64,000 nucleotides of DNA from Vibrio xiamenensis (GCF_900100015.1 NZ_FNDD01000025.1:22619-86618); one strand, 5' to 3'. Positions 8,328-17,056 are shown, counted from the stretch's first letter. Made by a program: numbers and translations. The notes: generated by a model not told the origin, from the letters alone.

Positions 8328-8459
8328 TTAGAAGCTTGCGTAACCGTTAAACACTCGAATCCAAGTCAAAGTCGCTGGAAGTGTTGGTATCAGTAAAGCA
8401 AGGATGAATCCTAGAAAGTACATCACATTATAAGGTTCTTTAAATTCTTTGTCTGCCAT
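8328..8459 (-). CDS. Small single-span membrane protein (43 aa)
   Basis: Not recognised. An ATG at 8459 with an upstream GAAGAGA ribosome-site-like stretch opens a 43-codon frame: MADKEFKEPYNV, a hydrophobic span (MYFLGFILALLIPTLPATL) and the tail TWIRVFNGYASF. It ends 20 bases before the proposed start of the DUF454 gene, on the same strand, which suggests translational coupling. It is too short for usual gene callers. Reality is supported by start, ribosome site, composition and placement, not by known homology. Confidence 0.6.
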   Translation of the reverse strand: MADKEFKEPYNVMYFLGFILALLIPTLPATLTWIRVFNGYASF

Positions 8460-8498
8460 GATTGTCTCTTCGCTCGGTCATCAAAAGGAATAAAAGTT

Positions 8499-8531
8499 AA
8501 CAAAAGGTAATGCATATTGATTACTTTTGTT
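8499..8531. repeat. AT-rich inverted repeat
   Basis: AACAAAAGGTAAT (8499-8511) pairs with ATTACTTTTGTT (8520-8531), with one bulge and an 8-base loop. On the minus strand it is followed by a T-rich stretch, so it may be a weak terminator for rssB, which ends at 8612, or an operator before the small ORF. Confidence 0.45.
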
Positions 8532-8611
8532 TAATGTTAACTATACGGTAAAACCAACTGAGCAAATACATACAATTAATAAGGTTAAGTAATTTTGCGA
8601 ATCTACGCTCG

Positions 8612-9715
8612 CTAATGCACGTCTTTATATAGATCAAACGAAAAACTCGACGATCCTAAACGGCTCAATGACAATCGGCAGCCACTATCAATGGGTAAGT
8701 CTTTGGTGATGAAATTTTTCACGCAATTTTCGCCAAGTGGTACACCAGCAGCAATATGCTGGGTAATAACGCTGTTAGACCATTGGGAATCCATGCCGGC
8801 AGGTAAAATCGACATGCTGCCCGCAGACAAATCGACCAAACCAAACAGAGCATTCACTGGACTGGCGGGCTCAGAGCAAGATAAGCCTTTCTCGACCAGA
8901 TAAGCGATGTCTTTCAAATCGGCATTAAAATTTTTCAAGTGACGAAGATAATCATGGAAAAGCGCTCTCACCAACAAGGTGGTCGGCGCACCATCACTGG
9001 CGTGGCTATTGGAGTCAACCAAGTAAAATGCCAATTGACCGTTAATCAACCACGCATAATCAAATACCATCGGCATCATATCGATGGATTGCAACAGGCG
9101 ATAATTGAATCTCCACGCCCCTTGAGACGCATCGGTTTCCGGCAATAAAGCGTGAAGCAGTTCTTTGGCGGCATTGGGATTTTTTTGTAGATATCTAAGA
9201 TGCCAATGCAATTCTTGCTCTTCTGGTACATCGCCATTCTCAACCCGAAACCACTGGGTGGCAAAGTCGCGTTGATCTGACAGGTGATCAAACGAATCCA
9301 GCAACGTGTTTTCAATTGAGTTAGTCAGATGACGGTGATTACTGATTGGCTTAGGCAAAAAGTCTTTGATACCAAAACGCAAGGCTTTGGCTACATCGGA
9401 GATGTCTTCCGTCGCCGAAACAACAATTAAAGGCAGCGACGGGTACTCTAAGCTTACCTCTTCGACAAACTCTAAACCATCGAGCACAGGCATGGATAGA
9501 TCGCACAACACCAGATCGGGCACCGATTCACGCAGCCGTTTTAATCCTTCCAGACCATCTTCGGCTTCGACGACTTGATAACCTTGAGCTAATAATAAAT
9601 TCTTAGTTATATTACGAAAAACGGGGTCATCATCGACCAACATAATGAGCTTTTGCTCGGCTGCAGAGGCAAGAGGCTCCTCTTCAGGAAATTTGCATAC
9701 TTTATTATGCATCAC
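8612..9715 (-). CDS. rssB: RssB-like response regulator
   Basis: In E. coli RssB is the adaptor that delivers the stress sigma factor RpoS to ClpXP. This 367-residue protein has an N-terminal receiver domain (acidic pocket Asp28-30, phospho-acceptor Asp72 in LVLCDLSMP, Lys122 in FLPKP) and a C-terminal PP2C-like pseudophosphatase domain. Matching segments with E. coli RssB include VVSATEDISDVAKALRFGIKD, NPNAAKELL, FNYRLLQS and LLVRALFHDYL. It is monocistronic. Function as an RpoS adaptor is inferred from this similarity. Confidence 0.78.
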   Translation of the reverse strand: MMHNKVCKFPEEEPLASAAEQKLIMLVDDDPVFRNITKNLLLAQGYQVVEAEDGLEGLKRLRESVPDLVLCDLSMPVLDGLEFVEEVSLEYPSLPLIVVSATEDISDVAKALRFGIKDFLPKPISNHRHLTNSIENTLLDSFDHLSDQRDFATQWFRVENGDVPEEQELHWHLRYLQKNPNAAKELLHALLPETDASQGAWRFNYRLLQSIDMMPMVFDYAWLINGQLAFYLVDSNSHASDGAPTTLLVRALFHDYLRHLKNFNADLKDIAYLVEKGLSCSEPASPVNALFGLVDLSAGSMSILPAGMDSQWSNSVITQHIAAGVPLGENCVKNFITKDLPIDSGCRLSLSRLGSSSFSFDLYKDVH

Positions 9716-9952
9716 TATGTCCTCACTAACTTCAGGGATTATTGTTATTATTGTCGTTAACGGTTCATTTTATAAACTCAACTAAAAATAGTCGTGAAAA
9801 CGGGTTTATACAAATATTCCACTTAAGTTCGATGATACGCACAAGATATGCGAATTGTCCTAAATCAGAGAACTTGTTGATGTGACTCAAGCTTCAACAT
9901 TTGATATACATATAAATTACTCAGAATTAATAAAACAACGCGCCCCCAACTA

Positions 9953-10828
9953 ATGAAATTAGACGATCTCAATTTGTTCAGACTTGTCGTGGAAAACGGT
10001 AGCTACACAGCAACATCCCGTAAAACACTGATCCCTGTGGCAACTATTACGCGCCGAATCCAAGCGTTAGAGGATTCACTTAACCTTCGTTTATTAAACC
10101 GCCATGCACGCAAGCTCTCGCTTACTGAAGCTGGCGAGCGCTTTTTCAAGGAGTGTTCACCTCTACTGCAACGCCTCTCGGTCACCGCTGAAGAGATTAC
10201 CGATGAATGCCGCGGAGCCGCTGGTAAAATTCGTATATCTGCACCATCAAACTTAACCAAACGTATGATGATGCCGATGTTTAACGCTTTCATGCACCAG
10301 TTTCCTGACATCAACATCGAACTCACCACCAGTGATCACGCAGACCAGCTTGATCCAACCGAATGGGACGTCATCTTTCGCGTCGGCCCACAACGCGATT
10401 CAAGCTTAATTGCACGTAAAATCAGCTCAGTAAAAGATATTCTGGTTTCAAGCCCAGCGTATTTGAAAAACAGCCCAGCACCAAAACACGCCGAAGAGCT
10501 GCACCACCATTCATTGCTGAAGGGTCGCCCACTTCTCAAATGGCAACTGACTAACAGTAATGGTGAAACTGTGGTCAACAATGACCAAGGCCGTTTTCAA
10601 GCCAACACCTTGAACGTGGTGCGCCGTGCTTGTTCTGATGGCCTAGGTATTACGCTGATGCCTGATGTGATGATTCAAGAATTCATCAAAGATGGAAGCT
10701 TAGTTCAAGTTCTGGCCGATTGGAGTGCGAACCCTAGAGACATCTACATGCTCTACAACCACAAAGATCATTTGCCGGAGAAAGTCCGTCTTTTCATCGA
10801 TTTTGTTATTGGTTATCACATTCACTAA
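9953..10828 (+). CDS. LysR-family transcriptional regulator
   Basis: A 291-residue LysR-type regulator. The N-terminal winged helix (residues 1-60, LNLFRLVVENGSYTATSRKTLIPVATITRRIQALE) is followed by the periplasmic-binding-like effector domain (IRISAPSNLTKRMM to about residue 290). The target is unknown. It is divergent from rssB across a 237-base gap and faces the nitroreductase gene, with a terminator at 10857-10887. Confidence 0.9.
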   Translation: MKLDDLNLFRLVVENGSYTATSRKTLIPVATITRRIQALEDSLNLRLLNRHARKLSLTEAGERFFKECSPLLQRLSVTAEEITDECRGAAGKIRISAPSNLTKRMMMPMFNAFMHQFPDINIELTTSDHADQLDPTEWDVIFRVGPQRDSSLIARKISSVKDILVSSPAYLKNSPAPKHAEELHHHSLLKGRPLLKWQLTNSNGETVVNNDQGRFQANTLNVVRRACSDGLGITLMPDVMIQEFIKDGSLVQVLADWSANPRDIYMLYNHKDHLPEKVRLFIDFVIGYHIH

Positions 10829-10856
10829 GCGTTAATCGATGCTGCGCATCAACCAC

Positions 10857-10887
10857 AAAAAAGGGGCTGATAAGCCCCCTTTTTTTA
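10857..10887. terminator. Rho-independent terminator
   Basis: The stem GGGGCT-GATA-AGCCCC (10863-10878) has A before and seven T after. It separates the convergent LysR and YdjA-type genes. Confidence 0.85.
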
Positions 10888-10914
10888 CCTGAAAATCAAT
10901 CGTTAATTAAGCGC

Positions 10915-11463
10915 TTATAAATACTCAACAAAATCGCTCAAATGACGCTGTGGCACTTTCATTGGTTCAATCTCTGGCATACCCAGATACAAGAATCCAA
11001 CGATTTCGTCTTCACCACTCAAACCGAAGGCTTGATGGACGAGCGGATGAAACATCAAATTGCCCGAACGCCAAAAGCCTTGAAAACCTTGTGCGAGTGC
11101 TGCCATCTGCATGGCTTGAGCGGCACAGCCCGCAGATAAATACTGCTCAAGCGCCGGCACTTTAGGATGCGGAGTCACCTTGGCGATAACCGTAATCACC
11201 ATCGGGGCGCGAAACGGCGCATGACGCATTTTATCGACCACTGCGGGATCGCTATTTTCGGCAATCGCCGCGTCGGACAAAATCTTGCCTAATTTATCGA
11301 GCCCTTTGCCCTGAGAAATCACAAATCGCCATGGAGTCAGCCCGCCATGATCCGGTGCTCTCAAACCGGCGCGAATGATATTTTCTAATACCTTGCCCTC
11401 TGGAGCTGGCGCGCACAGCTTACCTACCGAACGGCGATTGAGCAGTAAATCCAATGCATCCAT
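10915..11463 (-). CDS. YdjA-type nitroreductase family protein
   Basis: A compact FMN-dependent nitroreductase-family protein of 182 residues. It aligns with E. coli YdjA from the start (MDALDLLLNRRSVGKL), through ILRAGLRAPDHGGLTPW-like, APFRAPMVITVIAK, LSAGCAAQAMQMAALAQGFQGFWRSG and IVGFLYLG. The physiological substrate is not established for the family. It is flanked by terminators and looks monocistronic. Confidence 0.9.
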   Translation of the reverse strand: MDALDLLLNRRSVGKLCAPAPEGKVLENIIRAGLRAPDHGGLTPWRFVISQGKGLDKLGKILSDAAIAENSDPAVVDKMRHAPFRAPMVITVIAKVTPHPKVPALEQYLSAGCAAQAMQMAALAQGFQGFWRSGNLMFHPLVHQAFGLSGEDEIVGFLYLGMPEIEPMKVPQRHLSDFVEYL

Positions 11464-11530
11464 GATTTGTCCCTCTATTAATCGTTGTTTTTACTACGAA
11501 ATGATATGTCCAATCATACTGCTAGCCAAT

Positions 11531-11560
11531 AAAAAAGGCGAACCGCAAGTTCGCCTTTAA
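11531..11560 (-). terminator. Terminator after fadIJ
   Basis: The stem GGCGAAC/GTTCGCC (11537-11543 with 11549-11555) is followed on the minus strand by six T. It lies 40 bases after the fadJ stop. Confidence 0.8.
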
Positions 11561-11598
11561 CGCACTTTTATGACTTTGGTTTCAAACCACTACAGCCA

Positions 11599-13716
11599 TC
11601 AGTCATAGAAGCGCTGCTCTAGGCCTGCGCGAGTTAGCAAGCCATCACATGGAGCGAAACGATCGCCGTATTTAAGCGCATGTTCGTTCATGATCTCGAC
11701 AATTTTTACGATACCGACTTTGTCCATATAGCGGAAAGGACCGCCCAAAAATGGCGGAAAACCGATACCAAAAATCGCGCCTATGTCACCATCTCGTGGA
11801 CTTTGAATGATTCCATCATCTAAGCAACGTACCGCTTCGTTGAGCATCGGCAATAAGCAGCGCAGTGCAATCGCTTTACCGTCCAAGTTGGATTGCGGAT
11901 TTAAGCTCAGCAGCTTGTAGACACTTTTATCGACCTGTTTTTTCTTGCCTTTATAAACATAAAAGCCTTTACCACTTTTACGTCCTTTGCGGTTATCCCC
12001 TAGCAGCTTGTCAAACACATTTGGCCCTTGGAAACGCGCGCCAAGTTCTTTGACCAAGATCGGCATAATTTTCGAGCCGATATCGATACCCACTTCATCA
12101 AGCAAGCTAATCGGTCCAACCGGGAAACCAAAATCAACTAAAGCGCCATCAACATGTTCGATTGGCTCGCCCGCCATCAGCACCTGCGCTGCTTCATTCA
12201 TGTACGGAGCCAAAATTCGATTCACATAAAAGCCTGCACAATCTTTTACTACGATAGGAGTTTTACCCTGCTTCTTCGCCAGCGCGACCACGGTCGAAAT
12301 CGTTGCTGAGGATGTATTGTCATGGGGAATCACTTCAACCAGTGGCATTTTTTCAACCGGACTAAAGTAATGCAGACCAATCACGTTTTCTGGTCGCGTC
12401 GCCTTGGCCGCAATTTGGCCTATCGGCAGCGAAGATGTATTGGTTGCAAAGATAGTGCTCGCTTTCGCATGCTGTTCAACGTCCGCCACCATTTGCTGTT
12501 TAAGTTCAAGATCCTCAAACACCGCTTCAACCACAACATCCAAGTGCTGAAAACGGCTGAAATCCGTGCCGCCCGACAATTGCAACATTTTGGCTTGTTG
12601 CTGCGCTTTGGTAATAATTCGACGTTTGCGCTGTTTTTCAAATAGCTGATAGTTATAGCGAAGTGCGCTGAGTGCCCCATCGTTACTGACATCTTTTATT
12701 TTGACGGGCAATTTCGCTTTCGCCACGCTCACATGACTGATTCCTGCGCCCATCAATCCGCCGCCGAGGACACCAACCTGAGCGATAGAATTTGGCTTAG
12801 CATCGCTACCATGCTCTTTTTTCATTTCAGTGGTGGCAAAGAAGATTGAACGCAGCGCTTTAGATTCGCTAGTCATCACGAGCTCACCAAATCGCTCCGC
12901 TTCAATATTCAACCCTTTGGTCATACCGTGCTCTAAACCATGGCGTATCACGTCCAAAATGGCATCGATCGCTGGGTAATTACCGCGCGCTTTTTGAAAC
13001 GCTTTCTTGCTTGCTTGGTCAAAAATAACCTTACGCCCTAGCCCAGTTCCGGACAGCAATTTTTCTTTGGTCGATGACTTAGCACTACGCGCTTTTTTGC
13101 CTTTTTCAACCCAGCTTTTAGCCACATCGAAAAGAATACTTTCTGGGACACAGTCGTTCACCACGCCTAGCTTATAAGCCTTCTTCGCCCGTAACTGTTT
13201 ACCAGTTAGAATCATGTCCAATGCCGGTAAAAGACCAATAAGACGTGGCAAACGCTGTGTGCCTCCAGAGCCCGGTAGTAATCCTAGTTGCACTTCTGGC
13301 AGACCGATACGAGTGCTATCGGCATCCGAGCAAACACGATAGTCACAGGCAAGAGCCAGTTCCAATCCACCGCCTAAGCACGGACCATGAATGGCAGCGA
13401 CAACCGGATATGGTAAGTCGGCCAGTGCTTGAAACAGGCTTTGCCCTTGGCGCGCTAATTCGCTCGCTTCCGCTGCACTTTGGCATTTATCTAGCATTCG
13501 AACATCAGCGCCAGCAACAAAGTTATCTGGCTTGCCAGAGCGAATAATCAGCCCTTTCACTGCGCTTGCCGATTGTTTTAGCTCCGCCAAAATCTGTGTC
13601 ATTTGCTCAGCAAAAGCGGCCTGAAGCGTGTTCATTTTTTCGCCTGGGACATCGATAGTCAGCCAAGCAACTTGGTTATCATCAATGGTGAGTGTGAAAG
13701 CGGTATTCGTTGTCAT
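11599..13716 (-). CDS. fadJ: Fatty acid oxidation complex subunit alpha FadJ
   Basis: A multifunctional beta-oxidation enzyme of 705 residues. The N-terminal enoyl-CoA hydratase/isomerase half shows GPCLGGGLELALACDYRV and LPEVQLGLLPGSGGTQRLPR. The C-terminal 3-hydroxyacyl-CoA dehydrogenase half has the NAD motif GVLGGGLMGAGISHVS and NTSSLPIGQIA, GLHYFSPVEKMPLVEVI. It overlaps the fadI stop by one base, so the two subunits are translationally coupled. FadIJ is the form used with anaerobic or alternative beta-oxidation in E. coli. Confidence 0.96.
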   Translation of the reverse strand: MTTNTAFTLTIDDNQVAWLTIDVPGEKMNTLQAAFAEQMTQILAELKQSASAVKGLIIRSGKPDNFVAGADVRMLDKCQSAAEASELARQGQSLFQALADLPYPVVAAIHGPCLGGGLELALACDYRVCSDADSTRIGLPEVQLGLLPGSGGTQRLPRLIGLLPALDMILTGKQLRAKKAYKLGVVNDCVPESILFDVAKSWVEKGKKARSAKSSTKEKLLSGTGLGRKVIFDQASKKAFQKARGNYPAIDAILDVIRHGLEHGMTKGLNIEAERFGELVMTSESKALRSIFFATTEMKKEHGSDAKPNSIAQVGVLGGGLMGAGISHVSVAKAKLPVKIKDVSNDGALSALRYNYQLFEKQRKRRIITKAQQQAKMLQLSGGTDFSRFQHLDVVVEAVFEDLELKQQMVADVEQHAKASTIFATNTSSLPIGQIAAKATRPENVIGLHYFSPVEKMPLVEVIPHDNTSSATISTVVALAKKQGKTPIVVKDCAGFYVNRILAPYMNEAAQVLMAGEPIEHVDGALVDFGFPVGPISLLDEVGIDIGSKIMPILVKELGARFQGPNVFDKLLGDNRKGRKSGKGFYVYKGKKKQVDKSVYKLLSLNPQSNLDGKAIALRCLLPMLNEAVRCLDDGIIQSPRDGDIGAIFGIGFPPFLGGPFRYMDKVGIVKIVEIMNEHALKYGDRFAPCDGLLTRAGLEQRFYD

Positions 13717-15023
13717 TATTCTACCTCCAGTACCATTGCAGCGCCCAATCCACCAGCAGCGCAGGCTGTGTTCAATGCCAAACCACCACCACGACGTTTA
13801 AGTTCATAAAGTGTCTGAGTGATCATTCGAGCCCCAGTCGCCGCAAAAGGATGACCGTAGGCAATCGAGCCGCCCTGAACATTAAATTTATCCATATCGA
13901 TTTCGCCAATCGCTGTACTGCGGCCAAGATGCGTCTGAGCAAACTGGTCGCTGGCGAACATTTTAATGTTGGCAAGAGTTTGCGCTGCAAACGCTTCATG
14001 CATATCAATCAGGGTTAAATCACTGAGTTCGATACCTGCGCGCTCAAGCGCGATTGGCGTCGAATAAGAAGGCCCCATCAGCATATCTTTTTCAACGCCA
14101 ATCGCGCTGAACGCATAAGAGCGAATATAACCAAGCACATCTAAACCCAGTTCCTTGGCACGATTTTCACGCATTAGCAGAATAGCTGCTGCGCCATCGG
14201 TTAGCGGCGTACTGTTGGCGGCGGTGACGGTGCCATATTTGCGGTCAAACGCTGGACGCAGCTTAGCGTATCCTTCCAGCGTTGAATCTTGGCGAACATT
14301 ATTGTCTTGATCGATCCACTGTTTATAAGGCGCAGGAAAAGCCGTCATGACTTCTTGAGCGAGGTGCCCTTGCTGCCAAGCTTTAGCCGCGAGAGAGTGG
14401 GAACGGTGGGCAAGTTCGTCTTGCGCTTGACGAGTAATGGCGTAGCTTTTGGCCATCTGCTCTGCCGTCTGCCCCATAGATAAACCCGTTGAGTATTCCG
14501 CGACAGCCGGAGGCACAGGCATAAGGTCTTTCAAGCGCAACGTTTTTAAAATCGCCAGTTTTTGGCCAAGAGTTTTGGTTTTGCTTAGCGCCAGTAAGTT
14601 CGCCGCGAGTTTTTTTGACACTCCGATTGGCAATACCGAAGAAGAATCCGCGCCACCCGCGATACCAATATCGATAGTGCCCGCCATGATACTTTCCGCC
14701 ACATTCACCGCAGACTGGAAACTGGTCGCACAGGCTCGCGTCACGCTATACGCATCGGTGTGAATGTTCATACCCGTTCCCAATACAATTTCTCGCGCGA
14801 TATTCGGCGCTTCTGGCATTTGTACCACTTGGCCAAACACCACTTGCTCGATCAACTGGGGATCAATGTCTGCGCGAGCCAGCAGCTCACTCACGACCAT
14901 TTTTCCCAGATCAACGGCGGGAACATCACGAAATGCAGTACTTTGACGCGCGAACGGGGTACGTAACCCAGCAACGATGGCAATGCGTTCACCAGAGCGG
15001 GTTTTGACTTCCTGCTTACCCAT
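13716..15023 (-). CDS. fadI: 3-ketoacyl-CoA thiolase FadI
   Basis: Thiolytic subunit (acetyl-CoA acyltransferase) of the FadIJ complex, 435 residues. Active-site Cys98 is in SVTRACATSFQSA. The second conserved blocks GGSIAYGHPFAATGAR and LNTACAAGGLGAA carry the catalytic His and Cys. The start has a strong AAGGAG ribosome site. A FadR-like operator and sigma-70 promoter lie just upstream (15040-15087). Confidence 0.96.
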   Translation of the reverse strand: MGKQEVKTRSGERIAIVAGLRTPFARQSTAFRDVPAVDLGKMVVSELLARADIDPQLIEQVVFGQVVQMPEAPNIAREIVLGTGMNIHTDAYSVTRACATSFQSAVNVAESIMAGTIDIGIAGGADSSSVLPIGVSKKLAANLLALSKTKTLGQKLAILKTLRLKDLMPVPPAVAEYSTGLSMGQTAEQMAKSYAITRQAQDELAHRSHSLAAKAWQQGHLAQEVMTAFPAPYKQWIDQDNNVRQDSTLEGYAKLRPAFDRKYGTVTAANSTPLTDGAAAILLMRENRAKELGLDVLGYIRSYAFSAIGVEKDMLMGPSYSTPIALERAGIELSDLTLIDMHEAFAAQTLANIKMFASDQFAQTHLGRSTAIGEIDMDKFNVQGGSIAYGHPFAATGARMITQTLYELKRRGGGLALNTACAAGGLGAAMVLEVE

Positions 15024-15039
15024 TTTTTCTCCTTAAACC

Positions 15040-15087
15040 AACAGGTCTGACCTCAAGCTATTGTAACGAAGTTGTTAAAGCAATCAA
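15040..15087 (-). promoter_or_regulatory. fadIJ promoter with FadR-like operator
   Basis: On the minus strand a -35 TTGATT (15087-15082) and -10 TACAAT (15065-15060) are spaced by 16 bases. Just downstream, AACAGGTCTGACCTCAA (15040-15056, plus strand) matches most of the FadR consensus AACTGGTCNGACCAGTT. The placement over the expected transcription start fits repression by FadR relieved by acyl-CoA. The motif match is read by eye. Confidence 0.68.
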
Positions 15088-15150
15088 ACGACCGTTTAAA
15101 TAAACGTGATTTCAAATACAAACGTAGTCAAAAAGGAGAAAAATACAGGC

Positions 15151-15179
15151 AAAAAAAAACCACACGAGCTCGTGTGGTT
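15151..15179 (-). terminator. Strong terminator of the candidate small RNA
   Basis: A perfect 22-bp palindrome (stem CCACACG, loop AGCT) is followed by nine T on the minus strand only. No protein gene lies upstream on that strand, which implies a non-coding transcript or an attenuator. Confidence 0.85.
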
Positions 15180-15308
15180 GGAATGTGTATAAAGCAATTA
15201 ACTTACGCCAATTGAAAATAATCAGTTTCCTGATTAGGAGAAAGTAAAGTCAGCCTTCAAAAGGAAGTGTCATCTTGCTCAACATGTTGGTAAAACCAAC
15301 GAGATGAC
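15151..15308 (-). ncRNA. Candidate FNR-activated small RNA (FnrS-like)
   Basis: This 510-base gap between fadI and the sigma gene has no protein gene. On the minus strand there is a -10 TATAGT (15320-15315), predicting a start near 15308. A folded 5' domain follows: TGTCATCT (15309-15302) pairs with AGATGACA (15275-15268), enclosing GTTGG-TTTTA-CCAAC. A pyrimidine-rich stretch comes next (ACACTTCCTTTTGAAGG), then a strong terminator: a 22-bp perfect palindrome (15158-15179) followed by nine T ending at 15151. The 5' hairpin, CUUCCUUUUGAA-like segment and terminator resemble enteric FnrS. fadIJ has its own promoter downstream, so this is probably not just a leader. About 158 nt. Confidence 0.6.
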
Positions 15309-15341
15309 ATGTGTACTATAACTGACCTGAGAGGCCACTTT

Positions 15342-15355
15342 TTGAATTAGATCAA
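15342..15355 (-). promoter_or_regulatory. FNR-like box upstream of the candidate small RNA
   Basis: On the minus strand the site reads TTGATCTAATTCAA, one mismatch from the FNR consensus TTGAT-N4-ATCAA. Its centre is about 40 bases before the predicted transcription start at 15308, the spacing expected for an FNR-activated class II promoter. The -35 region itself is poor, as expected for such a promoter. Confidence 0.6.
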
Positions 15356-15533
15356 GTTTGAGTGGAATTATCGTACCCTGCGCAGTCAATCTAGTGCATA
15401 AGGTGTAACAAGATTGTTAAAGGCGAACCCTGGTTAGACTAAAGTGTAACATTTGATCAGTTTATGCAGCATCACTGCCGCGTGATAAGCCCAACCATTA
15501 CAGTCGGCAACCAACATACTCACGGAGCCTTAT

Positions 15534-16097
15534 GTGGCCATCACAACATTTTTTCGAAAGAAAAAAACCGTCAATCCGGTCAACTCGGATATGAAAAAAC
15601 AAAATAAATATGAAGCGTTAGTACGCGCTTATCATAGAGACCTTTATCGCTATGCCTATTGGCTATGCCGAGATAACCATATCGCAGAAGATTTGGTCCA
15701 AGAAACGTGCCTGCGAGCTTGGAAATCGTTAGACAGCTTAGTGGATGAAAAATCGGCAAAAGCTTGGCTGATTACGATTCTACGGCGAGAAAATGCGCGG
15801 CGCTTTGAACGGAAACAACTCGAACTGGTCGATATCGACGATTTTGGCCATGAGGCTAGGGTCAATGACGACGCACATCACCAGTCTGAGTGGATTCATC
15901 ACCAGATCATGCGCCTCGAACTCGATTATCGTGAACCGTTGCTCCTCCAGATCGTGGGCGGTTTTAATGGTGAGGAAATTGGTGAGATTCTTGGCCTAAA
16001 CAAAAACACGGTTATGACGCGCCTATTTCGCGCCCGCAACCAACTCAAAGAACTTATCGACGCCACCCAACCACAGAGAGGACAGCAAAATGGATGA
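15534..16097 (+). CDS. ECF-type RNA polymerase sigma factor
   Basis: A 187-residue sigma-70 family factor. Region 2 (YEALVRAYHRDLYRYAYWLCRDNHIAEDLVQETCLRAW) and region 4 (REPLLLQIVGGFNGEEIGEILGLNKNTVMTRLFRARNQL) are complete. The start is GTG at 15534, chosen for the GGAG at 15524-15527; an ATG at 15591 lacks a good ribosome site but would also keep region 2. It overlaps the next gene by 8 bases. The partner gene and downstream fadL genes suggest an envelope or lipid signal, which is inference. Confidence 0.88.
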   Translation: MAITTFFRKKKTVNPVNSDMKKQNKYEALVRAYHRDLYRYAYWLCRDNHIAEDLVQETCLRAWKSLDSLVDEKSAKAWLITILRRENARRFERKQLELVDIDDFGHEARVNDDAHHQSEWIHHQIMRLELDYREPLLLQIVGGFNGEEIGEILGLNKNTVMTRLFRARNQLKELIDATQPQRGQQNG

Positions 16098-16812
16098 TCT
16101 TGAATTTCGTCGCCGCATTATGGCTGATCCTAAAGCGCGCGATGCTGAAATATTGGCGGCTCTGCAAAGCAGTGAATCAAACGCACAATTTGCCGAAGAG
16201 GTACTAGAACTCGATGCTCAGCTTGAGAAAGCCCTAAAAATCGATGTGCCTGAAGACTTGGCAGACCGGATTCTATTTACCCAAACCACGCATTCGTTGC
16301 CCATCACAAACCGGTTTTCACGCAAAATGTTTGCATTGGCGGCATCGATTGCATTTATCGCCGGATTACTGATTGGTCAATTGCAATGGCATAACATCTT
16401 GATTCCACCCGCTTATGCAAGCTTGCCTGATATGGCTATCGCTCACGTACAAAACGAGAAAGCTTTTGTACAAGGTATTGATGAGCAAGCCAGTAATGTG
16501 CAAATTAACGCCAAAATGCAACCATTGGCAGCAAAATTGACCGCCCAATTCCCATATCACGTGTATTACCTAAATCACTGTGGATTTGGTAAAGCCAATG
16601 CTGTTCATTTGGTATTTGCAGGGGAGAAAGGTAAGGTCACCCTGTTTTTGGTTCCTCTTCCAAGCGATAAAGTCACGCAATTTGACCAACAAGGCATGCG
16701 GGGCGTCGTTGAACCGCTTAAGCAATCAAGCTTGATTATTGTTGGTCAGCAAAATGAAGATATATCCAAAATCACCGCCAAAATCCTACCTATCATTCAG
16801 CCTATGAATTAA
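16090..16812 (+). CDS. DUF3379 membrane protein, probable anti-sigma factor
   Basis: A 240-residue protein that starts inside the sigma gene, indicating coupled expression. The cytoplasmic N-terminal part (about 1-78) is acidic and helical. One membrane span follows (FALAASIAFIAGLLIGQ, about 81-97), and then a periplasmic domain of about 140 residues with a single Cys in LNHCGFGKA. This layout is that of an ECF anti-sigma factor. The assignment rests on topology and context, not on a recognised zinc anti-sigma motif. Confidence 0.75.
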   Translation: MDDLEFRRRIMADPKARDAEILAALQSSESNAQFAEEVLELDAQLEKALKIDVPEDLADRILFTQTTHSLPITNRFSRKMFALAASIAFIAGLLIGQLQWHNILIPPAYASLPDMAIAHVQNEKAFVQGIDEQASNVQINAKMQPLAAKLTAQFPYHVYYLNHCGFGKANAVHLVFAGEKGKVTLFLVPLPSDKVTQFDQQGMRGVVEPLKQSSLIIVGQQNEDISKITAKILPIIQPMN

Positions 16813-16820
16813 ATGAATAC

Positions 16821-16848
16821 AGCTCACTATTTCGGTGAGCTGCTTTTC
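16821..16848 (+). terminator. Probable terminator after the sigma/DUF3379 pair
   Basis: The stem AGCTCAC/GTGAGCT (16821-16827 with 16835-16841) is followed by GCTTTTC. The T-run is short, so strength is uncertain. Confidence 0.55.
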
Positions 16849-16939
16849 ATACTCGCCACTAGAGCTTTAACTCTAAAAAACTAATTTTTGCTACCGTTTC
16901 GTGCTAGTTGTGCGTCATTTCGGTAATTTTGCCAGCAAA

Positions 16940-16980
16940 TTAGACGATGGTCGGATTTCTATCCTTTATATTAAGCACTA
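16940..16980 (+). promoter_or_regulatory. Possible fadL promoter with partial FadR site
   Basis: TGGTCGGA (16948-16955) matches the core half of a FadR operator and lies between a TTAGAC-like and a TATATT-like element upstream of the first fadL. The match is weak and offered only as a candidate. Confidence 0.3.
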
Positions 16981-17056
16981 GGATCAGCCCCTAACTGAGT
17001 TTTTACTCAGATATATCGTCCATTAGAGACGGAACAATAAAAAAGGAAAAAGCAAA

